From positions 1-64,000 of the forward strand of contig JAGCTZ010000053.1 in the NCBI GenBank assembly GCA_017963165.1: a stretch of 64,000 bases of DNA. Reading direction: 5' to 3'. Positions 33,604 to 41,018 of the stretch are shown in pieces. This DNA is from Treponema sp. (lineage in GTDB: Bacteria; Spirochaetota; Spirochaetia; Treponematales; Treponemataceae). The position numbers and the translations under genes were made by a program. Under the pieces are notes generated by a model. It was not told the DNA's origin. It saw only the letters and a list, made by a program, of their open reading frames with translations, and ran no database searches. The stretch's first letter is position 1. Each line of letters begins with the position of its first letter.

Positions 33604-34700
33604 TCTGCAAGTAACTTATAAATTCCTCTTGCAAAGGTTGCAGCATATTTTTCGTTCTGCGGGCGATTAATCAAAATAATTATAGAAACCTTTGTTTCCG
33701 GATGATATGTACTAAAGGAATTAAAAACATTTGTTGCACCGCCGTGGAAAATTTCTCCATTCTGAACATTAAGTCCGTAGCCGTAGGATTCTGTATCAAT
33801 CATTTTCTTAAAAGATTTTTTACTTACAACTTTACCGCGCACAAGATTGTCAGTCCATTTATACAAATCAACAACGCTGGAATTAACATCACCATAGCCT
33901 GTTGCAAAACCATCGGGAATACTGTAGTAACGATTTTTCCAGTCATAACCGCGTGTGTCGGTTTTTTGGAACTCTATATTTGTATTGCGCATATCGCAGG
34001 GAGAAAAAATATTTTTCTGCATATAATCTTTAAATGAAAGCCCGCTAACCTGCTCTATGATTTTGGCAAGCAGATAATAATTCGTATTGCAGTAAAAATA
34101 CTCGCTTCCCGGCTCAATAAAAAGCGGAGCATCATTCAGATATTTTAAAATAATTTCTTCTTCTACAGGTTCATTGCGAACAGTCGCGTTTTCTATTTTT
34201 GTTGCAATCTTTGCCGGAAAAAATTCGTAAGGAGCATTAAGACAATCTGTAAGCCCGGAGTGCATATCCAGAAGCATTTCGATTGTAATATCATCGCCAT
34301 ATTCATAATCAGGAAAATAAAGAGAAATTTTATCCTGAACATCAAGCTTCTTTTTTTCGGCCAGCTGCATTATTGCCGCAGCAGTCATCTGTTTTGTTAT
34401 AGAACCAATTTCAAAGGTCGTGTTTATTTCAATATCCGCAGATTCAGGATTTTTTCTGTCGCACAAGCCGTAGCCTTTTGCAAGAATGATATCTTTGTTT
34501 TTGGCAACTAACACAGCACCTTCAAATTTATTTTCTTCCAGATATTCTTCGATTAAGTCAACTTCTTTCTGGTAGTCAGGATTAACAATCTGGTCACAAT
34601 CAAACATATCCTTGCTGGAGCAGGCAGTCTGTAAAAGCAGCACTAACCCAACAAAAACAGCAGCGAAAAGTTTAATTTTAATTCCCAGATTTATTTTCAT
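33600..34700 (-). CDS. Serine hydrolase lipoprotein, beta-lactamase class C/PBP4* family
   Basis: A 366-residue lipoprotein. The start at 34700 overlaps the upstream stop as ATGA. The signal ends at a relaxed lipobox LQTAC (Cys27), as spirochaetes accept. Active-site motifs of the beta-lactamase/DD-peptidase fold are present: SITK (Ser100-Lys103), YCN and HGGAT near the C-terminus. Members cleave peptides or esters in the periplasm; resistance to beta-lactams should not be assumed. It is co-transcribed with the alpha/beta hydrolase and converges on the alpha-galactosidase. Confidence 0.87.
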   Translation of the reverse strand: MKINLGIKIKLFAAVFVGLVLLLQTACSSKDMFDCDQIVNPDYQKEVDLIEEYLEENKFEGAVLVAKNKDIILAKGYGLCDRKNPESADIEINTTFEIGSITKQMTAAAIMQLAEKKKLDVQDKISLYFPDYEYGDDITIEMLLDMHSGLTDCLNAPYEFFPAKIATKIENATVRNEPVEEEIILKYLNDAPLFIEPGSEYFYCNTNYYLLAKIIEQVSGLSFKDYMQKNIFSPCDMRNTNIEFQKTDTRGYDWKNRYYSIPDGFATGYGDVNSSVVDLYKWTDNLVRGKVVSKKSFKKMIDTESYGYGLNVQNGEIFHGGATNVFNSFSTYHPETKVSIIILINRPQNEKYAATFARGIYKLLAD

Positions 34701-35542
34701 TTTTCTTCTACCGGCAAATACCACTTTCCTGTTTTAATTGCATTCTTTATGAATCTGTCTGCTTCATCACAAGCTTCTTCTATAAGGTCGGTATCTATGT
34801 CATGACCGCAGTTTGAATACAAGATAAGCTTACAATGCGGAAGACATTTTGCAGTGCGCATCATAAGCTCCGGCGTACTGATTGGATCCTCTACCCCGCC
34901 AATCATCAACACAGGCAATGTAATTTTTCTGAGTTCTTCGCAAAGCTTTTCTTCACTACCCAATGCCATTAAAGGGCGCCCATAATCAACCTGTCGTTCA
35001 AGCTCTGGTGCGGGCGGCTGCTTCGAAATATGTTCTGCTCTTCTGTCGCGCCTAAGCTGTCTGGCTTCATCATTATCAATCGGCGGATTAAACGGAGGTA
35101 TTTCCTTTATAATTCCCTGCGCAAGCATCTGCCTATATGACATAGTTCCAGCAGCAAGTGAATGAGGTCCACCTACAACAGCAACGAACAAACTCACCCT
35201 GTTAGGATTCCTTAACATCAAATGCCAGCCAACACCACTACCATGAGATGCGCCCATATAAATAAACCGGCTGATGTTCATTTTGTCCGCAAAAGCAACA
35301 ACGTCATCGGCAAAAACATCATACCAATGCTCACCGTAATCTTCCTCTACAAGTGTTGAAGGATGAAACCCGCGTAATGTAACACAGTAAACATGATACC
35401 CAAGCCCAGCCATATACTGCTGCATTCCTTTTTTATAAAAACCAACCTGAGCCGAAATTATGATTTTATCTGTATTTTTGTTTTCCTGTCCAAACTCTTC
35501 ATAAAAAAGTGATATAGAATCATTTATCTGAATGTGAGGCAT
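34697..35542 (-). CDS. Alpha/beta-fold hydrolase
   Basis: A 281-residue cytoplasmic hydrolase with the nucleophile elbow GASHGSG (Ser99) and a C-terminal acid/His block (MIGGVEDPIST, NCGHDID). I choose the ATG at 35542 rather than 35590 because a TATAAT-like -10 box lies within the longer version and GGAG precedes the later ATG. Substrate unknown. It overlaps the serine hydrolase by four bases, so the pair forms an operon. Confidence 0.82.
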   Translation of the reverse strand: MPHIQINDSISLFYEEFGQENKNTDKIIISAQVGFYKKGMQQYMAGLGYHVYCVTLRGFHPSTLVEEDYGEHWYDVFADDVVAFADKMNISRFIYMGASHGSGVGWHLMLRNPNRVSLFVAVVGGPHSLAAGTMSYRQMLAQGIIKEIPPFNPPIDNDEARQLRRDRRAEHISKQPPAPELERQVDYGRPLMALGSEEKLCEELRKITLPVLMIGGVEDPISTPELMMRTAKCLPHCKLILYSNCGHDIDTDLIEEACDEADRFIKNAIKTGKWYLPVEEK

Positions 35543-35663
35543 TTTTTTATTTACTCCGTGTACCTTTAATATTATATTTATAGATGACAAATAAAACTAG
35601 TGGGAACGCACATGTCTTTACGAACAAATGCAGCTACAAAGCAATCCACACAAGGAGAAACAC

Positions 35664-35975
35664 ATGAAAGAAATAACAATCACAGCACAAAATTACGAAG
35701 CTGAAGTTATTAAAAGTGACAAACCTGTTCTACTTGATTTTTGGGCTCCCTGGTGCGGACCATGTAAAATGCTTGGCCCTGTAGTATCCGAGATTGCCGA
35801 CGAACACGACGAAATCAAAGTTGGCAAAGTAAACGTAGATGAAGAATCTGATCTTGCCGAACAGTTCGGTGTTATGAGCATCCCAACTTTGGTAATGATG
35901 AAAGAAGGAAAAGTTGTTAATTCCTTTACAGGCTTTGCACCTAAAGAAAGTATAGAAGGATTTATTAAAGAATAA
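35664..35975 (+). CDS. trxA: Thioredoxin
   Basis: A 103-residue thioredoxin with the redox motif WAPWCGPCK (Cys31, Cys34), the cis-proline motif SIPTLV and the normal fold length. The start at 35664 has AAGGAG eight bases upstream; a longer frame from 35628 lacks such a site. Its 3' end overlaps the convergent MGMT-family gene by 11 bases. Confidence 0.95.
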   Translation: MKEITITAQNYEAEVIKSDKPVLLDFWAPWCGPCKMLGPVVSEIADEHDEIKVGKVNVDEESDLAEQFGVMSIPTLVMMKEGKVVNSFTGFAPKESIEGFIKE

Positions 35976-36309
35976 GTTCGACCCTCATTCTTTCAAAGTC
36001 ATCTTCATCTATACAAAACCTGTTCATATCTACATGCCCATCTACAAATGCAACTCCTTCTGCTTCCAGCTTTTCTTGTTGCACAGATGGGCCACCAAAC
36101 GCAAAGCTCCCCGAGCAAAAGCCTTTTGCATTCACAACACGATGGCATGGTATAACCCCAGGCTCCGGATTTTCATGAAGCGCATTCCCCACAAAACGCC
36201 TGAGGTTACAGTTTCCCGCCAGTGCCGCAATTTGGGAATAAGTTGCAACCTTGCCGCGGGGTATGAGTTTTACTGCTTTGTATATTTTTTGAGCTGTTAG
36301 GGAAAGCAT
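35965..36309 (-). CDS. MGMT-family DNA-binding protein with PCHR active site
   Basis: A 114-residue protein made only of the C-terminal DNA-binding domain of O6-alkylguanine-DNA alkyltransferases: IPRGKVATYSQIAALAG, RRFVGNAL and the acceptor motif IPCHRVV (Cys55). The Cys is kept, unlike the alkyltransferase-like proteins that have Trp there, but the N-terminal domain is absent. It may repair alkylated guanine or act as a lesion sensor. TATAAT (36321-36316) ends six bases before the ATG and there is no Shine-Dalgarno, so the mRNA may be leaderless. Confidence 0.85.
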   Translation of the reverse strand: MLSLTAQKIYKAVKLIPRGKVATYSQIAALAGNCNLRRFVGNALHENPEPGVIPCHRVVNAKGFCSGSFAFGGPSVQQEKLEAEGVAFVDGHVDMNRFCIDEDDFERMRVELIL

Positions 36310-36369
36310 GGGGTTATTATATCATAGGATTTATTCTTTGTAGTTATTTTTTGGATTTGGAAGCCATAT

Positions 36370-36695
36370 TTCCGACTTAACACCATTTTTATTCAGTTTA
36401 GTCGGGAAAAAGAATCTGTCTATATTCAATAATCCCGACCAAAACAGCCTTTACGTTCGTTAAGTCGGGAATCCAAGAATAGTCTATTTCACTTTTTTCC
36501 GACCAATATGTTGTTTCCGCTCATTTAGTCGGGAAAAAATTGTATGAAACAGTTTGTTTTTCCTCAAAAATGAACAACAATTTTATAAAATTCCCGACTT
36601 AACCTTTTTCCTGTCCTGTTAAGTCGGGAATTCCCATACAGCGCTCTTATTTTTTCCCCGACCAGACGACCTTTTTCTTTGGTTTTGTCGGGAAA
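36370..36695. repeat. Phased array of five TCCCGAC/GTCGGGA palindromes
   Basis: Five inverted repeats have arms TTCCCGAC and GTCGGGAA with exactly 24 bases between CCGAC and GTCGG in each: loops at 36377-36400, 36440-36463, 36504-36527, 36599-36622 and 36663-36686. Loop sequences differ but are pyrimidine-rich. Unit spacing is 63, 64, 95 and 64 bases, each close to a whole number of helical turns. Unit 4 has 14-base perfect arms. The array occupies most of the 36310-36988 gap; no gene is seen there. The rest of the gap is AT-rich and holds one long inverted repeat (36844-36852 with 36886-36894). Confidence 0.85.
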
Positions 36696-36988
36696 TTTTG
36701 TTTATAGGTCTACCAATTATATGATAATATTTTATTTTTCCAACTTGTCCGCTACTTGAGAAAGGAGTTCCTCCTACTCTGGCGGGAGTTTTTCACAATT
36801 GTCATTATCCGCAAAAAAGAATATAGTTAACTTGTAAAGTCCACTACACATAAAGTAATCTCCAACGATTATCAGCGTTTTTTTATATGTGTGGTAATAG
36901 TTCAATTTTCATTTTTTTATTTTCTTTACCGTAATTCAGGTCTGGTGTTGGACTGGCGCTGAAAATCTAAAATCTTATGAGGAAAGGT

Positions 36989-37828
36989 ATGGAAAATTCT
37001 CAAAGCAATCTCAAACTTTTTGAAAACAAAAAAATTCGTTATGTATGGAATGCTGAAGAAGAGGAATGGTATTTCTCTGTTATTGATGTTGTAGAAGTGT
37101 TGACGGAGAGTCAGAATTCAAGACGCTATTGGAGTGACTTAAAGATCAAACTGAATAAAGAAGGAAGTGAAGTGTACGATAAAATCGTACAGTTGAAATT
37201 ACTTGCGCCAGATGGAAAAATGCGCGAGACAGACGTTCTTTCCACAAAAAATATCCTGCGTCTAATCCAATCAATTCCATCCTCAAAAGCCGAACCTTTC
37301 AAAATGTGGTTGGCAGAAGTTGGCAATGAAATTCTTAATGAATCTGTGGATCCGGAATTATCAATTGAAAGGGCGATTCAGAACTATCGAAGACTAGGTT
37401 ACAAAGAAGACTGGATTAATCAGCGCATTAAGGCCATAGAAGTTCGTAAAGCGCTTACTGATGAATGGGATAAATCTGGTGTAAAACAAGGCAAAGAATA
37501 TGCCATCCTTACAGATTTAATGTATAAAACGTGGGCTGGATTTTCGGCAAAAGAGTACAAAGAATATAAGGGATTAAAAAAAGAAAACCTTCGCGACAAT
37601 ATGACAAACCTGGAGCTTATTCTTAATATGCTTGCCGAAGCTTCTGCGACAGAACTTTCCCAAAATGAAAATCCTAAAGGTTTGTCGGAAAGTGCAAAGG
37701 TTGCGGTTTCCGGTGCAGAAGTTGCCCGTGATGCACGCTCTTCTCTTGAAAAACGAGGTGGAAAGGTTATTTCATCTAAAAACGCTAAGGAACGTGGAAT
37801 TCAACAGATTTCTGATAATAAAGAGTAA
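36989..37828 (+). CDS. Bro-N domain (phage antirepressor-like) protein
   Basis: A 279-residue protein with an N-terminal Bro-N domain (LFENKKIRYVWNAEEEEWYFSVIDVVEVL, residues about 8-100) and a conserved C-terminal region (ERAIQNYRRLGYKEDWINQR; NLELILNMLAEASATELS) seen in gut-bacterial relatives of phage antirepressors. The ATG at 36989 is preferred over 36977 because AGGA sits six bases upstream. No other phage genes are nearby, so it is a lone mobile-type gene or a domesticated regulator. The palindrome array directly upstream could be its target, but that is a guess. Confidence 0.85.
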   Translation: MENSQSNLKLFENKKIRYVWNAEEEEWYFSVIDVVEVLTESQNSRRYWSDLKIKLNKEGSEVYDKIVQLKLLAPDGKMRETDVLSTKNILRLIQSIPSSKAEPFKMWLAEVGNEILNESVDPELSIERAIQNYRRLGYKEDWINQRIKAIEVRKALTDEWDKSGVKQGKEYAILTDLMYKTWAGFSAKEYKEYKGLKKENLRDNMTNLELILNMLAEASATELSQNENPKGLSESAKVAVSGAEVARDARSSLEKRGGKVISSKNAKERGIQQISDNKE

Positions 37829-37900
37829 TTTTTCAATATTTTCCCCACAATCCGCGCTTTATGGTGTATAATAATTAAACTATTATAAGGAGTAATGTCT

Positions 37901-38278
37901 ATGGAATTAAAATTTTATCGCTGTAAAGTTTGCGGCAAAATTATTGCTATTGTAAAAGATACCGGCGTACCTACAATCTGCTGTGGTGAAGAAATGGAAC
38001 AGATTATCCCGGGAACAACAGATGCTGCTGTAGAAAAGCATGTTCCTGTTATCTCTGTAAATGGAAATATTGTTGAAGTAAAGGTTGGATCTGTTGATCA
38101 TCCAATGCTCCCGGAACACTTTATAGAATGGATTGCTCTTAGCACAAAGCAGGGAAATCAGCGTAAAATACTTAAACCTGGCGACGCTCCAAAAGCAACT
38201 TTTGCAATTACAGAAGGTGATGAAGTTGTTGCAGCTTATGCATATTGCAACCTTCACAGTCTTTGGAAAAACAATTAA
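37901..38278 (+). CDS. dfx: Desulfoferrodoxin (superoxide reductase, two-iron class)
   Basis: A 125-residue superoxide reductase that turns superoxide to peroxide without making oxygen. The N-terminal desulforedoxin iron site has Cys8, Cys11, Cys27 and Cys28; the catalytic iron site has HVPVI, DHPMLPEHFIEWI and CNLHSLW. The ATG at 37901 is eight bases after AAGGAG, better than an ATG at 37895. A TATAAT lies at 37867-37872. It begins a cluster with rubrerythrins, which remove the peroxide formed. Confidence 0.95.
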   Translation: MELKFYRCKVCGKIIAIVKDTGVPTICCGEEMEQIIPGTTDAAVEKHVPVISVNGNIVEVKVGSVDHPMLPEHFIEWIALSTKQGNQRKILKPGDAPKATFAITEGDEVVAAYAYCNLHSLWKNN

Positions 38279-38291
38279 TTAAATTTTAAGT

Positions 38292-38391
38292 GGTCCTTCG
38301 ACTGGCTCAGGAACCGCATTAAGTCAGGAACCGCATTAAGTCAGGAACCGCATTAAGTCAGGAATCGCATTAAGTCAGGGACCACATTAAA
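38292..38391 (+). repeat. CTTCGACTGG element with five 17-bp tandem units
   Basis: A dispersed element (GGTCCTTCGACTGGCTCAGG) runs into five 17-bp units TCAGGAACCGCATTAAG at 38307, 38324, 38341, 38358 and 38375, the last two with point changes. It fills the gap between dfx and rbr and ends at the rbr ribosome site. Confidence 0.9.
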
Positions 38392-38404
38392 AAGGAGAAA
38401 CTAT

Positions 38405-38965
38405 ATGTCAAAATACACAGGAACAAAAACAGAAAAGAACCTGCTTGCAGCATTTGCAGGCGAAAGTCAGGCTAGAAACAAATATACATATTTTTCGCAG
38501 ATTGCAAAGAACGAAGGCAAAGATAAAATTGCCGAAATCTTTACAAAAACTGCCAACAACGAAGAAAACCATGCAAAAATGTGGTTCCGTGAGATGGGCG
38601 GTCTTAACGAAACAACAGACAATCTTAAAGCTGCTGCCGACGGAGAAAACTACGAATGGACAGATATGTACGTTCAGTTTGCAAAAGAAGCAGAAGAAGA
38701 AGGCTTTGCAGATCTTGCAGCAAAATTCCGTGCAGTTGCAGAAATTGAGAAGCGACACGAAGAACGCTACCGTTCTTTGTTCAAGGACGAAGATTCTAAA
38801 AAGCAGCTGGCAGATTCAACTGTAAAGGTTTGGGAATGTCTTAAATGCGGTCACATTGTAGTAGGACCTCAGGCTCCTGAATATTGTCCTACCTGTGGTG
38901 AATACAACCAGTATTTTGAAGTACGCGAAGACAACTACGATATGATTATGACCTGGGGAAGATAA
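38405..38965 (+). CDS. rbr: Rubrerythrin
   Basis: A 186-residue non-haem iron peroxidase of the anaerobic oxidative-stress system. The ferritin-like di-iron domain has [10 protein letters not shown] and the EENHAKMWF and EKRHEERY ExxH motifs; the C-terminal rubredoxin-like site is [10 protein letters not shown]...CPTCG. AAGGAG precedes the ATG. Its stop shares one base with the next start. It is a paralogue of the C-terminal half of that next gene. Confidence 0.95.
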   Translation: MSKYTGTKTEKNLLAAFAGESQARNKYTYFSQIAKNEGKDKIAEIFTKTANNEENHAKMWFREMGGLNETTDNLKAAADGENYEWTDMYVQFAKEAEEEGFADLAAKFRAVAEIEKRHEERYRSLFKDEDSKKQLADSTVKVWECLKCGHIVVGPQAPEYCPTCGEYNQYFEVREDNYDMIMTWGR

Positions 38966-40209
38966 TGGATAATAAAGCGCTATTTTCTTTACAATACGGC
39001 GTTTTCATCTTAGGTACTCAAAGCAACGGAAAAATAAATGCCTGCGTTACAAACACTTGTATGCAGGTTGCGGCAGACCCGGTTAGAATTGCAATTTCTG
39101 TAATTAATTCTAACCTTACCTGCCAGATGATTAAGGATTCTGGAGTTTTCACACTCAGTATTCTGGATAAAAAAACAACCTTCGAAACAATCAAACGCTT
39201 TGGATATCAGAGCGGAAAGAATGTTGATAAATTCCAGGACTTTACTGATTACTCCATGGATCAAAACGGCTGCCCTTACCTTTCATCACAGATTTGTGCG
39301 CTTTTTAGTGCAAAGGTAATTGCAGCACAAAACCTTGGTTCACATACGCTCTTTACTGCAGAAGTTACCGATGCAAAAATAATGAGCCGCGAAGAACCTA
39401 TCACTTATGCTTATTATCAAAGCTACATCAAACCAAAACCGGCCGCCCCGACTACAGGAAAAATTGTCGGCTGGCGTTGTAAAATCTGCGGCTATGTACA
39501 CAATAGTCCGGAACTCCCTTCAGATTTTACATGTCCGCTTTGTGGACATCCGGCAGAAGATTTTGAACCGATTTATGAAGAGGCTGGCGCACCAGAAAAA
39601 ACTGTGCCGACCCCACCAATAATTGAAACTTCACCAACCAATACAACCGTAAAAAGTTCACAGGAGGAAAAAATGAACAAATACGCAGGAACACAAACAG
39701 AAAAAAACTTACAGGCAGCTTTTGCTGGAGAAAGTCAGGCTAGAAACAAATACACCTATTTTGCATCAACTGCAAAGAAAGAAGGCTTCGAGCAGATTGC
39801 TGCAATTTTTGAAGCAACTGCAAACAACGAAAAAGAACACGCAAAAATGTGGTTCAAGGAACTTGAAGGAATTGGAACAACAGCGCAGAATCTGGAAGCT
39901 GCTGCAGACGGCGAAAATCACGAATGGACAGAAATGTACGAAGATTTTGCAAAAACTGCAGAAGCAGAAGGTTTCCCTGCTCTTGCTGCAAAATTCCGTG
40001 CTGTAGGTGCAATCGAAAAACATCACGAAGAACGCTACCGTGCACTTCTTAAGAACGTAGAAACAGCTGCTGTTTTTGAAAAGAGTGAAGTAAAAGTTTG
40101 GGAATGCCGAAACTGCGGACACATCATCGTTGGAACAAAAGCCCCGGAAGTTTGTCCTGTTTGTGCACATCCAAAGAGTTACTTCGAAATCAGCGCACAG
40201 AACTACTAG
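38965..40209 (+). CDS. Flavin reductase-rubredoxin-rubrerythrin fusion
   Basis: A 414-residue three-part protein. Residues 1-155 are an FMN-binding split-barrel flavin reductase like high-molecular-weight rubredoxin; 168-205 is a rubredoxin with Cys172, Cys175, Cys190 and Cys193; a Pro/Thr-rich linker (about 206-236) joins a full rubrerythrin (237-414) with its own ferritin-like and rubredoxin-like sites. Electrons could pass from NAD(P)H via FMN and rubredoxin to the di-iron peroxidase in one chain. A strong ribosome site and ATG lie at the linker end, so a separate 178-residue rubrerythrin may also be made. Confidence 0.88.
   Translation: MDNKALFSLQYGVFILGTQSNGKINACVTNTCMQVAADPVRIAISVINSNLTCQMIKDSGVFTLSILDKKTTFETIKRFGYQSGKNVDKFQDFTDYSMDQNGCPYLSSQICALFSAKVIAAQNLGSHTLFTAEVTDAKIMSREEPITYAYYQSYIKPKPAAPTTGKIVGWRCKICGYVHNSPELPSDFTCPLCGHPAEDFEPIYEEAGAPEKTVPTPPIIETSPTNTTVKSSQEEKMNKYAGTQTEKNLQAAFAGESQARNKYTYFASTAKKEGFEQIAAIFEATANNEKEHAKMWFKELEGIGTTAQNLEAAADGENHEWTEMYEDFAKTAEAEGFPALAAKFRAVGAIEKHHEERYRALLKNVETAAVFEKSEVKVWECRNCGHIIVGTKAPEVCPVCAHPKSYFEISAQNY
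39662..39675 (+). promoter_or_regulatory. Internal ribosome site within the fusion gene
   Basis: AGGAGG followed six to seven bases later by ATG (39673-39675) lies in frame, exactly where the rubrerythrin half begins ([12 protein letters not shown]). It looks like the retained start of a once separate gene. Confidence 0.75.
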
Positions 40210-40215
40210 AAAATC

Positions 40216-40320
40216 GCTTTGTCGCAACGCTCCTCACAATTCATTATTGCAAGGAGCGCAGCGTCACGGCAATCCACATAAAAACCAGATGGATTGCCCC
40301 GCTTCGCTCACAATGACAAT
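40216..40320. repeat. Dispersed hairpin repeats (GGCAATCCA family)
   Basis: Between the fusion gene and the small lipoprotein lie two hairpins: GCTCCT/AGGAGC, and GGCAATCCA (40268-40276) with TGGATTGCC (40290-40298). The GGCAATC hairpin is related to one at 15943-15976. The element ends at the lipoprotein start codon. Confidence 0.7.
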
Positions 40321-40325
40321 TCATT

Positions 40326-40637
40326 ATGAAATACCGACACTTTTTTATCCTTTCATTATTTATTTCACTTCTTTTTACTTCTTGCCTTGCAGATTCCTTA
40401 AATAAAAAATTTGGTTATAGCACTCCGGTATATATAACCTACCATTCCGAATATGGAACCGAACCAGCACGAATAAAAATTTCTACAGGCTCAAATCTTA
40501 CAAGCGCCGAATTACCTTCCCTCACTGCTGAAAACAAAGAATTTGACGGCTGGTTTTTAGAGGAATCTTTTCAAACCCGAATTAATACAGGCTACACAAT
40601 TAACAAAAACATAGATCTTTATGCAAAATGGAGATAA
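40326..40637 (+). CDS. Small lipoprotein with one InlB B-type repeat
   Basis: A 103-residue protein. Its signal peptide ends in lipobox LFTSC. The mature part is a single Listeria-Bacteroides (InlB B-like) repeat, recognisable from VYITYHSEYGTEP, the GWFLEESFQT segment and the closing NIDLYAKWR. The start codon abuts a dispersed repeat and has no good ribosome site. It may be a remnant of a longer repeat protein. Confidence 0.65.
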   Translation: MKYRHFFILSLFISLLFTSCLADSLNKKFGYSTPVYITYHSEYGTEPARIKISTGSNLTSAELPSLTAENKEFDGWFLEESFQTRINTGYTINKNIDLYAKWR

Positions 40638-40648
40638 TCAATAGACGT

Positions 40649-40668
40649 GGCTCTTTTGAGCTGTTTTT
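40649..40668 (+). terminator. Terminator after the small lipoprotein gene
   Basis: A short hairpin GGCTC-TTTT-GAGCT is followed by G and five T. Confidence 0.5.
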
Positions 40669-40731
40669 CTGAAGTGTGATAGACTTTTATTATAACACAC
40701 CTTCTTCCAAAAAGATATAGACAAATTTTCA

Positions 40732-40759
40732 TTGCAATCATTTTTTTTTATGCTAATAT
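40732..40759 (+). promoter_or_regulatory. Promoter of the candidate RNA gene
   Basis: TTGCAA (40732-40737) and TAATAT (40754-40759) are 16 bases apart. Transcription should begin near 40766. Confidence 0.6.
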
Positions 40760-40765
40760 TATAAC

Positions 40766-40974
40766 TGTAAACAGGAACGAGATGAGGACGTACACCGTTT
40801 ACTTGAGAGGAGGCAATTTGCAGATTCCGACAAAAATACATAACCTGGTCGAGGTTATAATACGTTAGCTAATATAAGCCACCAGTTGCTTAGAAACTGG
40901 ACAAAAAATATAGTGCCAGTACTTAGTCTACTGAAAGCACATTACGAGCCGGGCAAGACCCGGCCTTTTTTTTT
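40766..40974 (+). ncRNA. Candidate structured non-coding RNA of about 209 nt
   Basis: A promoter, a run of hairpins and a strong terminator bracket a stretch with no credible protein frame. Hairpins: GTAAAC...GTTTAC near the 5' end, ATAACC/GGTTAT, CCAGTT/AACTGG, GTGC...GCAC, and the terminator GCCGGG-caaga-CCCGGC plus nine T. The downstream esterase gene seems to have its own promoter after the terminator, so a free RNA is more likely than a leader. I do not recognise it as tmRNA, RNase P RNA, SRP RNA or a common riboswitch; 6S RNA is not excluded. Confidence 0.6.
40947..40974 (+). terminator. Intrinsic terminator of the candidate RNA
   Basis: A six-pair GC stem (GCCGGG/CCCGGC, loop CAAGA) is followed directly by a run of T. 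Confidence 0.85.
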
Positions 40975-41018
40975 AACAACAATGACATTTCTTAATCAAA
41001 TCGATATACTATTTTTCT

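Noticed and set aside
33600..34700. Calling the serine hydrolase a resistance beta-lactamase
   Set aside because: Only the general SxxK, YxN and HxG fold motifs are seen, shared with many peptidases and esterases.
36370..36695. A CRISPR-like reading of the array, with 39-40 base repeats and 24-base spacers
   Set aside because: The supposed repeats agree only in their outer TCCCGAC/GTCGGGA ends, one is 71 bases long, and no cas genes are near.
36370..36695. An integron attC array
   Set aside because: The arms do not carry the attC core GTTRRRY, there are no cassette genes between them and no integrase is present.
40766..40974. Reading the RNA as a riboswitch leader of the esterase gene
   Set aside because: The terminator is strong, no antiterminator is apparent, and a separate ATGACA-17-TATACT promoter lies just before the esterase start.
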